Shown piece after piece: positions 46,549 through 59,601 of a DNA stretch of 61,646 nt. Under the pieces are notes generated by a model that was not told where the DNA came from, ran no database searches, and saw only the letters and a list, made by a program, of their open reading frames with translations. Positions within the stretch are counted from its first letter, which is position 1, and every line of letters starts with the position of its first letter. The DNA comes from Brevipalpus yothersi (lineage: Eukaryota; Arthropoda; Arachnida; Trombidiformes; Tenuipalpidae): assembly GCA_003956705.1 (NCBI GenBank), contig QZCP01000831.1, positions 120,252-181,897 on the forward strand, written 5' to 3'. The translations under genes were made by a program, and so were the position numbers.

Positions 46549-49500
46549 ATGTACACTGGATCTGTGTCTCTCGGCTCCTTTGTTCCACCATCAATATGGG
46601 CTGATGTTGGGAATCGAGAATTTATCAATTATCATCAATTACATCACCATCAGCATCATCGGCCATGCCATCTAAATACCTTTATTATGTATTCATCATG
46701 CTTTGTCAGCCTTATATTGGTACTGATTACTTTATGTGCCCGAATTTATTATCGAATCGGAACCATTCGCGATGCTTCCACTTCATCACTATTTTATTTA
46801 CCGCCAACATCTTCCTACATCATTATCAATATGCTCACCACAATGGGTGTCATTCAGATGATATTTCTTTTTGGTGATCCATTCAAAGTGACCACAGTCG
46901 GTGATCATAGTTGGTCAAATTCATCTACCTCAAGTCATTCGATGATGATGAACTTGACCGCTGATTCGAAAAGTGGAAATGAATCAGCCAGAAGTGTTGT
47001 CATAAAAAGTTCTGATGAACTAAATGTTGGAAATAATAGCGATGATAATCAGCAGAGAGAAGATGAATTCCGATGTAAAATGATCGCCATGGTTCTTCAT
47101 TATCTCCATCTTGTCGCATCATTTTGGATTCTTTCACATTCACTATATATGTACAAAAGATTATGGAGATATCATGATGATTGCGAAAATTTGATCATTG
47201 CATCATATGAAGACGATCTGGATCATTACACATCAAATGGATGTAATTACGGTCATACCATAGGTATTGATGGCGATCATCCCAATGTAATTGATAATAA
47301 TGACATGGTCTCATCAAAATATAATGAAATTGATTCTCATTCATCGTCAATGAAACCCAATAATGAAGTTCAAAAGTTGCCTTCTTACAATAGAAGCGCA
47401 GGAATACTGGGCCTTGCGTTATTCTCCTGGATTGTGCCAATGTTGTGTGTGATTATTTCCTACTACTTGAATCCTGTTGGATATGAGACCAGAAGATAGT
47501 GAGTATTGAAATACACTGTACTCCAACTTTTTAGATCATTCTATATATTTGAACTTCCATCAAACTCACACTTTCATGATAGAATTTTGGCGCCAATCAT
47601 TTTTATATACGCTAGTGCGTAGCCATAGAAGTACAAAAAGTTCTGAGGTAGAATATTATTCCCAGTTTCATATCTCTTCCTGTCGAAATCTTTCCCATTG
47701 TCCAAAGCTTCCTTTTGTGGATCCATTCTATCTAATTCTCAAAAGCAAAATGTTCCACTATTGAGACGAAAAGTGTCTACAAAGTGCATTGCTATTCAGC
47801 TCACCACTTTGATCCGAGTAGTAGTTCCATTGATTTGTTTTGCCCTCTGCCTTGTTGTAGCCAGCCTATGGCCGATTGATGATGAACACAATTGGTGAGT
47901 CCACTTTATCGGATGGATGCTGGGAAAGTGTTGCCATGTGATTTGATGTGGGAATCCAGAGTGTTGGGACTGCATACAGAGAGGAAAGAGAAAGACAGGC
48001 TTGGAAATCAAGCAAGAAAGATGGACCAAGAGAGAATAGCTGAAACTATTCTTGGTCAAGAATAAGAGAGAAGAGAGGAAAGAGAAATAAGTTTGGATTG
48101 AAGAGGAAGCAAAAGAGAATGGGAAAGAGACAAAAGTGTATCATAAGATGAGGATGAGACTTGTGAAGAAAAAAACGTAGATGGAAAGCAAAGAATCTTA
48201 GCTCATTGCAACTCAATCAAATAAACTGTGTTAGTATTGTTGAGGTGATTCTGCAATCCCATCTTGGGAGTGAAAGAGAAGACTATTCTCAACCATTTCC
48301 GTAAAGACGTGGTATTTTTATGACTTTCTCTCCAGTATCATTCTTGAAACCTTCCTTCAATTCTCGATTCCAGTGGAATGGTTCATTTCAATAGTTCAAT
48401 TGTTCTGACCTTAGGTTAAAAAAATCAACTGAAAGTGTAACTCTTCCATTGGAATAATTTTCTTATTCAAATGTTGAAAAAGCAATCTTCTCACCCAATT
48501 TTCTCTTCTGTTTGCTAATGGAATGATTAAAATACTTTCCTCCAAATTTTCATCTTCTCATCTTTCATCTAATTTCAATTCAATTAGCCCATCTTCAATT
48601 AGACAGTCGATTTTCAGATCATAATCAATCATTCGATCTATTCGTAGTATGGAAGCTCATATTTTTGTTCCATCATGTTTCAGCTCCACTTTGACAATAT
48701 AGCTTATTCCTTCATGGCAAGCAAAATTTAACGAAAATAGGAAACTAGGAAAGAAGATAAGAAGCATGAGCATGATTAAGTTGAAACTAATGAGACTTGA
48801 TCCCAAAAAAGCTTCCGTTAAATAAGAAGCATAAAAATATGCAAGATAGAAGTTCCTTGATATTTATTTATCAGGCAAAGTGGTGTACTTTTAGCTTAAA
48901 AAGAGCCAGAAGCACTTCATTATGGAAGATTTTCATTTGGTTCTAATTTTTTTTACATCATGCAATCAACGGAGGGAGAAAAAATTCACAAATCAAATTG
49001 CTATCTTTACATCAAACGAAAAAAAAGCTTAAGGTATATATTCGGTTGTCATTTAGTCTTGTAGCTGAAAATTTGATTATTTAAGCTCAATTGTGTTCAT
49101 CCCAAGTGAATTGAAAATGACTTCAGATAGATTCCAAAATAGATTGAAACGATGGCAAAATCGTGTAGGAAGACTGAATAGACAATAAAAATGAGTCAAA
49201 TTTTGTGTGTGTATGTGTATGTGAATATATTATTATTCAGGCAGTCTAAAAAATTGGAATTGTTGCTTATGAGGAGAAATTTTCTTTTCTCTCAATCCAC
49301 TTTCATAGCTCCTTATTTTTCCATCACCTCAAGGGATGAATCATTTGCATGGAAGAATTGTAGTCCAAAATTTGTGACTCAAGTCATGAGGTGGCATCAT
49401 TTTGGTGGATATTCTCTCATTTTTTTCTTCTTACACCTCTCCCTTGTACTCCCTCTTCTATCGCTGGATTTCCGCTTCTAGGCAGTATTGTCATTCGAAT

Positions 49501-51860
49501 TTGCTCCGATAGAATGTGGAAAAAAGAAGATAGTGAGAAAAGAAAAGTGAATAGTGTCTACTCGATGAAAGCACAAAGAAATATAATGTCACCTACATTG
49601 TCGTTATGTGTGTGAGAAAAGATAGCATTTGCTATCTTGGAAGAATAAGGAACCCTACTCGCTTCCTTGTAGGGATCTCGAATCTTCATGAGTGGATCAT
49701 AAATTACTGCCTCCTTGAGATGTCTTTTCCTTAACATCAGTCGTTAAAGTTTATGAATAGTTCTCACCATGTGAGAGAGAGAAAGAAGAAGATATAGAGA
49801 GAGAATATGATGCTCTGGACATTTCAGTTACTCAGCTACTTTTCTTCTTGTTGTCGACTCAATAAAAAAAATTCTGATTTTATTGCTCAAAATTCTAGTT
49901 TATCTGGTCACAGTTTCTCTTCAATTTGTGAGATAAAGAGAGCAAAAGAGAAAAAGAAATAGAAAGAGTCTCGTCTCCATCTAATTCTATTTGAGGTTAG
50001 TTTGACTGGGAATATGTAGTTGAAACTTGGATTCCCTCTCTCCATAAGATAGAATAAGTCAGTCATCAATATTTATTTTGAAGATCCTATCTTCTATATT
50101 TTTCCGGTTACTTTTATCAAAACATTCCCCCAGCATGTAGAAAAGTTCAAGCCTGAACTTTAATTTTGAAAATGTCATTCAGATAACTTTTCGCTCCAGT
50201 AATCATATTCTTGATCTCATCATGCTTCATAAGAGTTTTTGAGAAAGGAAGGAATTTCTGTTCTGTAGCTTTTAAATTTTGATCTATTCAAACTGTTTGA
50301 AAAATGGTTTTCTACTCTTGATATATAACTATAAATATATTCATGTGCTTGCTACATCAAGTGGTTAAACACAATTTTTGAACTGAGCTTGATGATGTAA
50401 TTTGCTTGAGCTTTATTCCAATTTAAATTGAGTTCCCTTGAATTTTTCGCAATCTTTGCCAAAATGGATAGAGAAAATCAAATGGTATGAATAGTTCATA
50501 TTTCAACTTGGCAGCAACTTGGAGAGTAAGTTCACAGGAGAGAGAAAGAAAGAAAAAAATCGATAAAAATTTCAAAAGTATATATACACCAGCAAATACA
50601 CCAGTATTCTCAAGTAGGAAATGGAGTAACAGTAATAATTTCAATACTCTAGTCTCATGTCAAACACTTCGAGAAGCCTTTTTTGTCTGTCTTGTTGCCC
50701 TTAATTGAGCTTTAAGCTTATTTTCTCAGTATAAGTTGTATTTAATTCTGAACAAATGATAACTTTTCCACACACACTTTGAACTTTTTAGAACTTTTCT
50801 TCCTCTTCTCCTTTCATAGTTTACTCGTTTTACATGAGCTGTATGATTGAATCAATTGGATCTAGATTGCTACTTCATTTAAATTATTCATAGAATTTCT
50901 CACTAAATTATAGGGAAGAGAAGAAGACTCTGGAGAAAATTTCCCAAAAAATTTAGAGTATTTGGAAGAGGCTATGAACTATTGGAAGGCAAGATCATGT
51001 TCTGAGGGCTCGAATTTTTCTACCAATTCTCCTAGGAATTGAAGTTAAACAAAAATTGAGTTCTTGCCATACTTCTTGCCACTAAATTTGGACAAATTTT
51101 CTCCAACAAAAAGCACAAGACTGGTGAGAATAGTGTGAAAAAGTGGTGAAAAGAATACTGTTGAAGTCTTATGAGCGTAAAAATCATGATAAACTGTAAA
51201 CTTCAGTACCTTTATGGTGGTTTTTGCCATGGAATCACCTAAATCCAACTGAACAACGTGACAAACGTGAAAATTCGACAATGTTTTTTCGTCCATTTTG
51301 TGAGCTAGTTTATCAAATCAATTGGAGCTTAGAGAATATTTTTCTCTCATATATATATCGTGAATGTGTTTCCTTTTTTCATTTATAGTCCAAAGAATGG
51401 ACCCTGGAAGTATGTTTCACTCTTTGACACTGATCCAGAATCCTCATCACTATTTGTTACATTTTCTGAGCTTAATTCTATCATGTTATTTGCTTTTCCT
51501 CCCTAATATCATTCCCAATGGAGTGAACTAACCGTATTAGTGTTGTTTTCTTCTATCCGCAATTCTGTAAATCGAATAAATTGAGTTAAATTTTTCTTTC
51601 TCTTTCTCTTTCTCTCTATTTCTCTTCTATAGTTGCTGGATGTCCATCGGAGGTGGCATGATGTACTCCTTCATTGTGCCCATATCATTGCTCATGATGG
51701 TAATTATTTATCTTCACTCCATATTATTGTTCATTTTGGATCCTGCCAACATCAATCCTCAAGCATGAAAACTTCCGGAAAATAGCTCAGATATATCGTA
51801 TTGTCACAATTGATTTATGTGGATAACTCACGAATCATATTCTCTCTTCATTCTATTTCT

Positions 51861-51923
<63 letters not shown>

Positions 51924-52778
51924 TCTCTTACCCCCAACAGATAAATACTTTGATTATGTGTCTAATACTAAAGCGATTCTTTGCCTTCAAGCCGGTCATT
52001 AATGAAGCTGAGATCGACAAAGTTGAGCCATGCCTTCGATCTGGTGTATCATTGTTACCATTTTTTGCGGTCAATTGGTTTCTCAGTGTTTTAGCTCTCG
52101 AAAGTACTTCAACCAATATTTTCCAATACCTTTTTGCCATCTCCAATTTCATCCAACACCTTTTGGTTTTCATTTTTCATCTATATCAAACTCCAGAGGT
52201 AAGCATCATATGTATTTGGGCATGATCATGATAATAATTTTTCGAACATGATTGATGGCAAATATATTCATTTAACCATGATCCAACTAATTCCTTATTC
52301 ACCCCTCCCCTTCCCCATTAAATGAATCACTCAGATAGCTTCTATGAGAAAGAATTTTAATCAAACTGGTTGTGAGGTAAAGCAATTTCATAAGAGTGAA
52401 GAATTTGGTACCAATATTGGTGATCACCATTCGGCGAGTCATATCAGAATCGAAGATGATGACGATGAAGATGAGGATGATGAGAGTGGTGATGATGTGG
52501 ATCAAGATAAAGATGAGACAGAGGATGAGTATACTGAGCCAAAAGTGATCATGGAGGATAATACAGAAAATCATGACCATCTTGTATGCTATCAGGAAGA
52601 AATGGACCATCGATTGGATGATAGGTATGCGATGCTGGAACAGGATCGATGCAATTCAGACACCAGCCCAAGCCAACAGCCTCTTCTGATGATTTATCAC
52701 CATCACCAGCAACATCTTCTTCCCACTCTTAATCGATTAGCACCCTCTTCATCTCCATTCCTTTCCACCATCAGCTAG
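46549..52778 (+). CDS. Adhesion-type (class B2-like) seven-helix receptor
   Basis: Exons 46549-47498, 51633-51699, 51941-52198 and 52335-52778 join in phase to give 572 residues. Helices are at about 46-68, 89-109, 176-203 and 284-306, then TM5 after YCWMSIGGGMMYSFIVPISL, TM6 (LPFFAVNWFLSVLALE) and TM7 (FQYLFAISNFIQHLLVFIFH). CW in loop 2, the TM3 Cys (FRCKMIAMVLHYLHLVASFW) and the TM7 pattern match adhesion receptors. Loop 1 is long (about 65 residues) with possible N-glycosylation sites, and the TM3-TM4 loop is about 80 residues, both unusual. The cytosolic tail has an acidic Asp/Glu run, then Ser/Pro/His. A stop lies upstream of the ATG at 46522-46524 with no acceptor between, so this exon is first unless an acceptor inside it is used. 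No ectodomain or GPS motif is seen. The intron at 47499-51632 is long. Confidence 0.8.
47766..47894 (+). CDS. Candidate alternative exon for TM4 and extracellular loop 2
   Basis: Inside the long receptor intron an open stretch encodes TTLIRVVVPLICFALCLVVA then SLWPIDDEHN and ends TG|GTGAGT. Spliced to the acceptor at 51633 it gives EHN-C-CWMS, the same phase as the main exon (GYETRR-Y-CWMS). Aligned on VP and CW it matches the TM4 of the main exon (LFSWIVPMLCVIIS with LIRVVVPLICFALC). A possible acceptor CTATTGAG|A gives the phase that would replace the segment after CTTACAATAG|A at 47394; another (CTATTCAG|CTC) would be phase 0. No strong donor with the needed phase is visible upstream, so it could be a relic. 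Confidence 0.4.
47895..51632 (+). other. Rest of the long receptor intron
   Basis: No other exon is supported in this part of the intron. The first few hundred bases (about 47960-48150) are purine-rich on the plus strand and contain the short palindrome ATTCTTGGTCAAGAAT near 48050. Confidence 0.5.
51865..51919. repeat. (CT)n microsatellite next to a receptor acceptor site
   Basis: A pure CT run in the intron just upstream of the acceptor at 51940, where it adds to the polypyrimidine tract. Confidence 0.95.
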
Positions 52779-53929
52779 GTGGATTAATAATAACCATTTC
52801 AAAAGTCAAATACATATATATATATATACACATAAATATCGATCAGAAGAGCTCCCATTTGTGATCTCAATGATATTAATCGGCCTTATCCATCTAACGG
52901 TACTTTTCGGGCCCAATTTCTTTATTCATCGCTTGTTTCATGAATGAAAGTATAGCCTACAATGGTGGGAGGCTTGCCTGCCAGTGTATGTATAATGTTG
53001 TTACTTAAATTTCATGAAGAGCCACAGGTCTTGGAGGAGGTGAACCGGAAGGTGTTCTCTGTCGGTTGCTTGAGGGAAGTTCGATGGAAGTTCGAAAGGT
53101 GGTGGAAGTAAATGTTTCTGGAATGTATGATGGTGTTTTTCCATGCATACTGAGCAAATTCTTCCAAGGTTAATGCAAATGGTTGGTGTACTTTGCAGTG
53201 ACTGGTGAGTTCGATGTGGAATCAATCAAATAATGATCATTACACACAATTATGAATGTCCATAGAGAACACAAATCAAAAGAAATCATCAAATGCTCGA
53301 ATTACTCATTACCGATAAGAATTGAAATTGGAGAGAGTCAAATTTTCCATTATTGAAATGCAAAAATCCCCGCAAAAGTCCAATAATTGTAGCCTTTCCC
53401 TTAAATATATATATATATAATATTTGATCAACTAAATTATGAACAATCAAATAAACTTATAGGCCTTTGAGAAGGCTATTGTTGAGGACACTCTTTTGAT
53501 AACCTTAATGCGATTTTCTTGTTTGGTCTATCTCGTATTCTTTGTTTCCACATTTGTCTACATGGGCTATTCCCTTTTCCTCTCTTTTTCCATGTTTTCG
53601 TTCGTCTTTCGTTTCCTCTCTTTTCCTCTTTCCTTCTCCCGATTCTCCAGTACTACGGGAATATTCTTGCTTTGGAACATTATTCATGATATTTGTTATC
53701 AGTATTGACGTCCCTAAATTATCGTCTGATGACGTCTGTTGAAGCTTTTTCTCCTTACTATTTCCAATGGATATATACTAGCTGTTTTCATGGCATTCGA
53801 GAACAAATTCTACCACAAATTTTACGCTCTTTGATTTGAGTCTCTAGTTTGACATTGGAAATCCAACAAAATCCCGGAATCTTACTCTTTTCTCATCCAT
53901 CCGCTTGATTCTTTTGACTTTAACTACAC

Positions 53930-53933
<4 letters not shown>

Positions 53934-53971
<38 letters not shown>
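53934..53971. repeat. (CT)n microsatellite
   Basis: A pure TC dinucleotide run of about 38 bases. Confidence 0.95.
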
Positions 53972-53973
<2 letters not shown>

Positions 53974-56063
53974 GCCATCCATTCGCAATCTATCTTGTGG
54001 ATGTTCATTCGCCTTCGCTTCAAGAATAAGCCCTGGTGACATGATTGAGGGCAGCATCCAGTGCTCATACTATTCCCAATCGAGTGAACAGAGGAAGAAA
54101 ATGCTTCTACTAGCTCAGCTCTTTCTTTTCCTCTTCTTCTTCTTCGTTTTCTTGATGCTCTGCTTTCGCGAATTCCTATCAACACAATATACTTACCACA
54201 GTTGAAGAGGGGCATTCTTTCTATTCCTCGATTTTCTCTATCGCCTCTATTTTTTTTCGCTTCTATTCTTTCTTTCTCTCTTTCTAACCCACTCCAATCA
54301 GAATTCATGAAGCTTTAACCCACAAATTTTCTTCTTTTTCTCTTTTCCTTTTCTAATGATAACTCAAAGTGTGTACACGTGTGTGTATGTGTAAATGAAG
54401 AAAAAAAACAGGGATTCAAACAATAAGCGAAAAGAGAGAACCTTTTGGGTATAGAGAGAGAGAAAAAAAAATTTGTGCAAGCATACTGAAGTTTCTTTTC
54501 ATTCCATAGTTTTTCCCATGCATCTATTCATTCGATATTCGATTGTGGAATGCATTCTGATTCATATTATATTACATGCCACAATGAGCCATCAAATGAT
54601 GAATCATATTTTCTCTCGCTTTCTCCTCATATCGTGTTGTATTACTTGACAGTAGTACAAATTCATGCATATAACACACATAACCACCTTTCATGTTTTG
54701 AAATCATCTTGATGGTGATGATTACATGGAGAGTTGAAGTTCCAATCGTTTGTCCATCAATTTGATCCCATTCTTTCCTCCTTCCTGATTCTAGCAATTT
54801 TAGTAAAACCCTTTCTCTCTCTTTCTCTAATGTATATTTTCACTGTTAATGTTCATCAAATCAAAGCCCATTGAGCTTACATACGTTCACATGATGAGAG
54901 GTAGAGAGAAACTTTAGGATGAAGTTGTCTAAAAAGGAAGTGTATAATTAACTCGCTAAACCATGTCGGATAATGTCTGGATGCATTCAAATTTTTCCCC
55001 TTATTCCATGCATTCGAGGACCATGTCTATGCGAATTAGTTGGATGGTGACTACATTTTATGCCATATTTCTGCTCCATAATCATCAACATTCCTGTGTA
55101 AACGCATTTTCTTTACACAGATCCTCATCCTCATACACATACACACAATTCTACATCCATTGTTCTGATGGCTTATATCCATTAGCTCATTTGAAGAGCT
55201 CTCTTTTCCTCTCTCTATCTCACTCACTCCACTATTCTTCTTCAATTACTTACTTACTCCTGATGGAATGCCAATTACAAGCTCAATAGATAAATTGGCA
55301 ACCCTGGAAACTGGATGCTGGCTACCCTCAAATACGGTACTCGAGAAAGTGAAGATACTCTCCGATGAAAAGACAAGAATGAAGATGTATCCTCTATCTC
55401 TGGATGTTTGTCACTGAGTGTTCTCTCTCTCTCTCTTTCTTCCTTTCTTTCTTTCTCTACTGTTGGCTCCTTATTCTCTCTGTCTTATCTCCATCTTTCC
55501 CATGTCTTCACTTTTATGCACCACTTTTATTGATCAACTATGCCTCTTTACCCACTTTATCCTCTTCTTCCTCTTACTCTCCTTGTTCCTATGGTCTGAT
55601 CTTTTTTTACTCTTAAATCTCTGTGAATCTTTTCCTTTCTCCTCTCAGCTTTACTTGTTTTCCTCTCTGGTACTTCTTCATCTTTAGCCAACTTCACCTA
55701 GAATTCATACTTACCTCAATAGTTTTTGCCAACAAGAATCTACTTATTTTATCGTCTATCTCTCTCTCTCACTCTCTATTCGCTCTCCACTCTTTATTCT
55801 AGCCAACATCTTGGCGAAAAAAATATTGGCTAATGCCTCTCCATCACTACCACCATCATCCCATTCAACCCCACAAACTTCCATAATCCTCCCCCTTATC
55901 TTACAGATTTATCTTTGTATATATATTTGTTGTTCTTGCTTCAATTCTTTCCATCTTTCCTCTCTCTCTCTCTTTCTCCACACAAAGGCTACAATCGTTG
56001 GAACATCTTAATTCTTCAGGCAGTCAGCCTAAATACTTTTTCATCTCTTTTGTTTTGGCCAAC

Positions 56064-56066
<3 letters not shown>

Positions 56067-56117
<51 letters not shown>
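56067..56117. repeat. (CT)n microsatellite
   Basis: A pure TC dinucleotide run of about 51 bases within a pyrimidine-rich region. Confidence 0.95.
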
Positions 56118-56119
<2 letters not shown>

Positions 56120-59100
56120 ATCATCTTATTCCTTCCATTATATTCTTCTTCTAACGCTTCGAGTCCAATGAAGCTGATGATCTTGCCTCAAGCCTTCCAA
56201 CAGTGTATCGTGTTTATTTTTGTTTCTCTTGGCCCAGCTTCTCAGCTCCATTGTCTTTTGCCTTACTTTCTGGTCTCTCTCTCTCTCTCTCTCTCTCTTT
56301 TATACACTTTCACTGTTTTCTTGTGTGTCCCTAAGATGATCATCATCATTCATTTCCTCTCTATTCCATTCTGAGTAGCTACGAAATCAGATACTCTTGA
56401 TGATCAGATTTTGTTTCTCTTTTTCTTTCTCTCCCCTTTTTTTCTCTCCATGTCTAGTATATATATATTACCAGTATCTGTGTGAGTTGAGGCAAGATTT
56501 ATCCCCTTTCTTCAATCAGAACCACTCTAAATAATCAAGGGAAAAATCAATGCAACTCCAATGTTTATTCTCTTTTATTTCTTTTCTACTTCTTTCTTCT
56601 TATTCTTTTTTTTCTCACTTCCCTATTCTTCAATGTTCACCATCAAGATACATCCAATTTCGACTATAAAATGGACATCAATTGCTTTGTTTTCCCGCGA
56701 AATTTCTTTACTTTAACCACTTTCTCACTTTTCTTATTGCTACTCGAGATTTTTTTTTCTCTTTCTTTCTCTTTCTCTCTCGCTCTCTTTTTTTCGATTC
56801 TTCTTTCTCTATCTCTTAATTTGATTTCATGATTGGCTTCCACGAATACCATCCAATACGCGAATGTTTCATGCGGAAAAATAGCCCAACAAGGGCATGA
56901 AATTGCTCTGCCAAGGGTTTCGTTTCGCTGGGAATTAAGATTGGTCAGCTTGAATGCAATCATGAATCAGATGAAAAAGAAAGAGAAAGAGAGAGAAAGA
57001 AAAACGAGAATAGAGATCTCGATTGGCAATAAAATTGCTGGTACCTGTGAAAATTCAATCACATTTCCTTCCAAATATATATCGGACCTATTTGAGATTG
57101 AGATAGCAAAGAGGTATGTTTGTGTGTGTATGTGTGTTCAATCTCGTTTATTTAGTTCATCTCAACAAAAGTTGATCACTATTTGTTTCTGTTTTTTTTT
57201 CTCCCTTTTAGCACATTTGATTTCATTCTTTCATTCTCTCTCTCTAGTAAATTAAACTCCAAACACTCATGATATCATTGATATGAGTGATCAATTCATG
57301 GGAGAACAGGCCACTTAAAAGGGCCATGATGAATTTGTAGATCAAAATTCTTCCAATTCACTTTGCTACCTTTCTTCCCACCAACTATCTGTACCATGGT
57401 ATATTTCAAAAGTTAGCTCTCTTTTCGTCTCTGTGGATGATAGAATTTGATCGTGTTCAAAGAAATGGATCTCAGAGCCATTCATCAAGGTCTATTTGCT
57501 TCAATATAACCATGAAAGAAAATCGAATTGCCATATATTTCTGTGGATTTTTTCTTCCTTCTCTTTCTCTCTCTCTCTCTTCTCACGAGAGTGGTTTCTG
57601 TTTTTGACAAATAGCCAAACGAAACCTCATGAGATTGGTCAAAGTATAAACTGAAAGGTAAGAAAAGAATGGCTTAAATTGATTTGAAATATCTCAAGTC
57701 ACATGAGATGATATGATGTTTCCAAATTAAAGTGTTCCTCTTCTTTTTCAAGTGGCCAGCATCCAAAAATCATTCCCATATGTATCCATGATATGTGTGT
57801 GGATATACTTTTGGCAGTCAATCGATTCTTCATGTTTTATCCTGAGCTCACAGGGTTCAGCTTTTTATTTTGATCTTCTTCATACACTTACACACAGATT
57901 TTATTACCTAACCTGTTGATGTTTTCTTGATTACACTCTCCTAATCTGAAGCCCATTTCTCTTTCCATCCATCCTTTGAGTGCAATAAGATCAGCTCCAT
58001 TTGAGGCTCAGTCAAACGAATCGGTGGAAAACTTTGATATTCCATGAACCTTATTGATAGCTGAGAGCTAAATTTATAGACACATGTTATCCATTTTTGT
58101 GCAAGAAAAATTTCATTCCGCTAACAAGATCGGCCTGACATTCCAATTGAACCATAGGACTTTTATCTGGCCAACACTGATTTTCTCCACTGTTAATGCT
58201 TCGTAAATTATTTCTCGCATAAAATATATACACACCATGAGTTCATCTGATCATACTGGGTGAAGATTCTGTGAGGATGAGCCTCTCTGGAGATATACCC
58301 GGTGAAAAGAAGATACATGTACATGCAAAGCTTTTTGTACAGAATTTGTGAGAGTTAGAGAGAGATAGAGAATCACTACACTGAAAGTGAAAAAGCTTCT
58401 TCTCATTCCATCGACGTTCCCATGTGAAATGGGAATTTCCTTTGATCACTACACCAATCCGTGTCGTTATCTGGACAAAATCTGAGCATCTGAAAGAGCA
58501 GTTGAAAAATATCAATGACTGAATGTATTTCATTTTTTTCCATTAGCCTGCTAACATCTAACTTTGCATTCATGTCGAAAAGCATCTCCGCTTGATTGTA
58601 AAAATAACGGTGAATAATTTTTCCATGAACTCAATATTGATCAAAAGGCTCATTCATGCTGGATAATTGATAAACAGGGAGAAAAAGAGCTTGTATCATC
58701 ATCTATCATTTCATAGCGACCTCAGCTTCTATATGGCTGAACATCGCACATTATCACATGGTGTCCATGAGAGTTGATACACTTAATCACCAAGTTCAGG
58801 ATGATCATGATCAGATTAAGGCCAATAAGAGCGTATATTCATCTTGGTTGTCTCGAAACATAACATGCATAAGCACTCACATCTACTTTCTTTCTCTCTC
58901 TCTCTTCCTGGACATACGAAAGTCTCGGATGAACATTTTGTCGTTCAATACTTTCATCCTTTTCCATGCCATTAAGGAATCAGTTTTACATGGAGATTCA
59001 TCCTTCACTGTATTCCATTCCTCTTTCTTTCTCTCTCTCTCTATTTGACACACCATATTCCTTTATGGTGCCTTGAGGACTGGAAAAGTATTCGATTTAT

Positions 59101-59541
59101 TTTGATAAATTGGAAATGGTCAAAACTTTCCTCCTATGAATGAATGTCGATTCATTTGTATGTGTAAGCGAAGATTTTTTTTCTCCTTCTTCGGCAGCTC
59201 ACCAATATTATGCTACTAGTACACTTCCGAGAAGATTATCCATCAAGATGGATGGAAAAGTTTTGGAAATGTTCGTTTTTTCAGTAACATCCCGAATAAA
59301 AATCATAGTGATGCTGGGCAAAAAGAATGGAATGGATTGAAGTTGTGTACCAAAAAAATAGTGTTTAGTCAGAAAATTAAATCCTGTTCTTTCTCTCTCT
59401 CTCTGTGCTCAATCCAGATGCACACTTATTTTGCAACTAGAATATTTACGATTTTTTACATCTTCTCATGCATATATTCATGACATCAGCAAATATTTTC
59501 CCACTTTTATCCATTTTTCTCCATTTCCTCTTGGCTTTTTT

Positions 59542-59544
<3 letters not shown>

Positions 59545-59597
<53 letters not shown>
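59545..59597. repeat. (CT)n microsatellite
   Basis: A TC dinucleotide run of about 52 bases. Confidence 0.95.

Positions 59598-59601
<4 letters not shown>

Noticed and set aside
47499..47894. Using both TM4 versions of the receptor in one transcript
   Set aside because: Joining the main exon donor to the candidate exon gives a stop codon in the available phases, so only mutually exclusive use is possible.
53001..53225. 74-codon minus-strand frame after the receptor
   Set aside because: No domain, no conserved pattern, and it probably overlaps the receptor 3' UTR.
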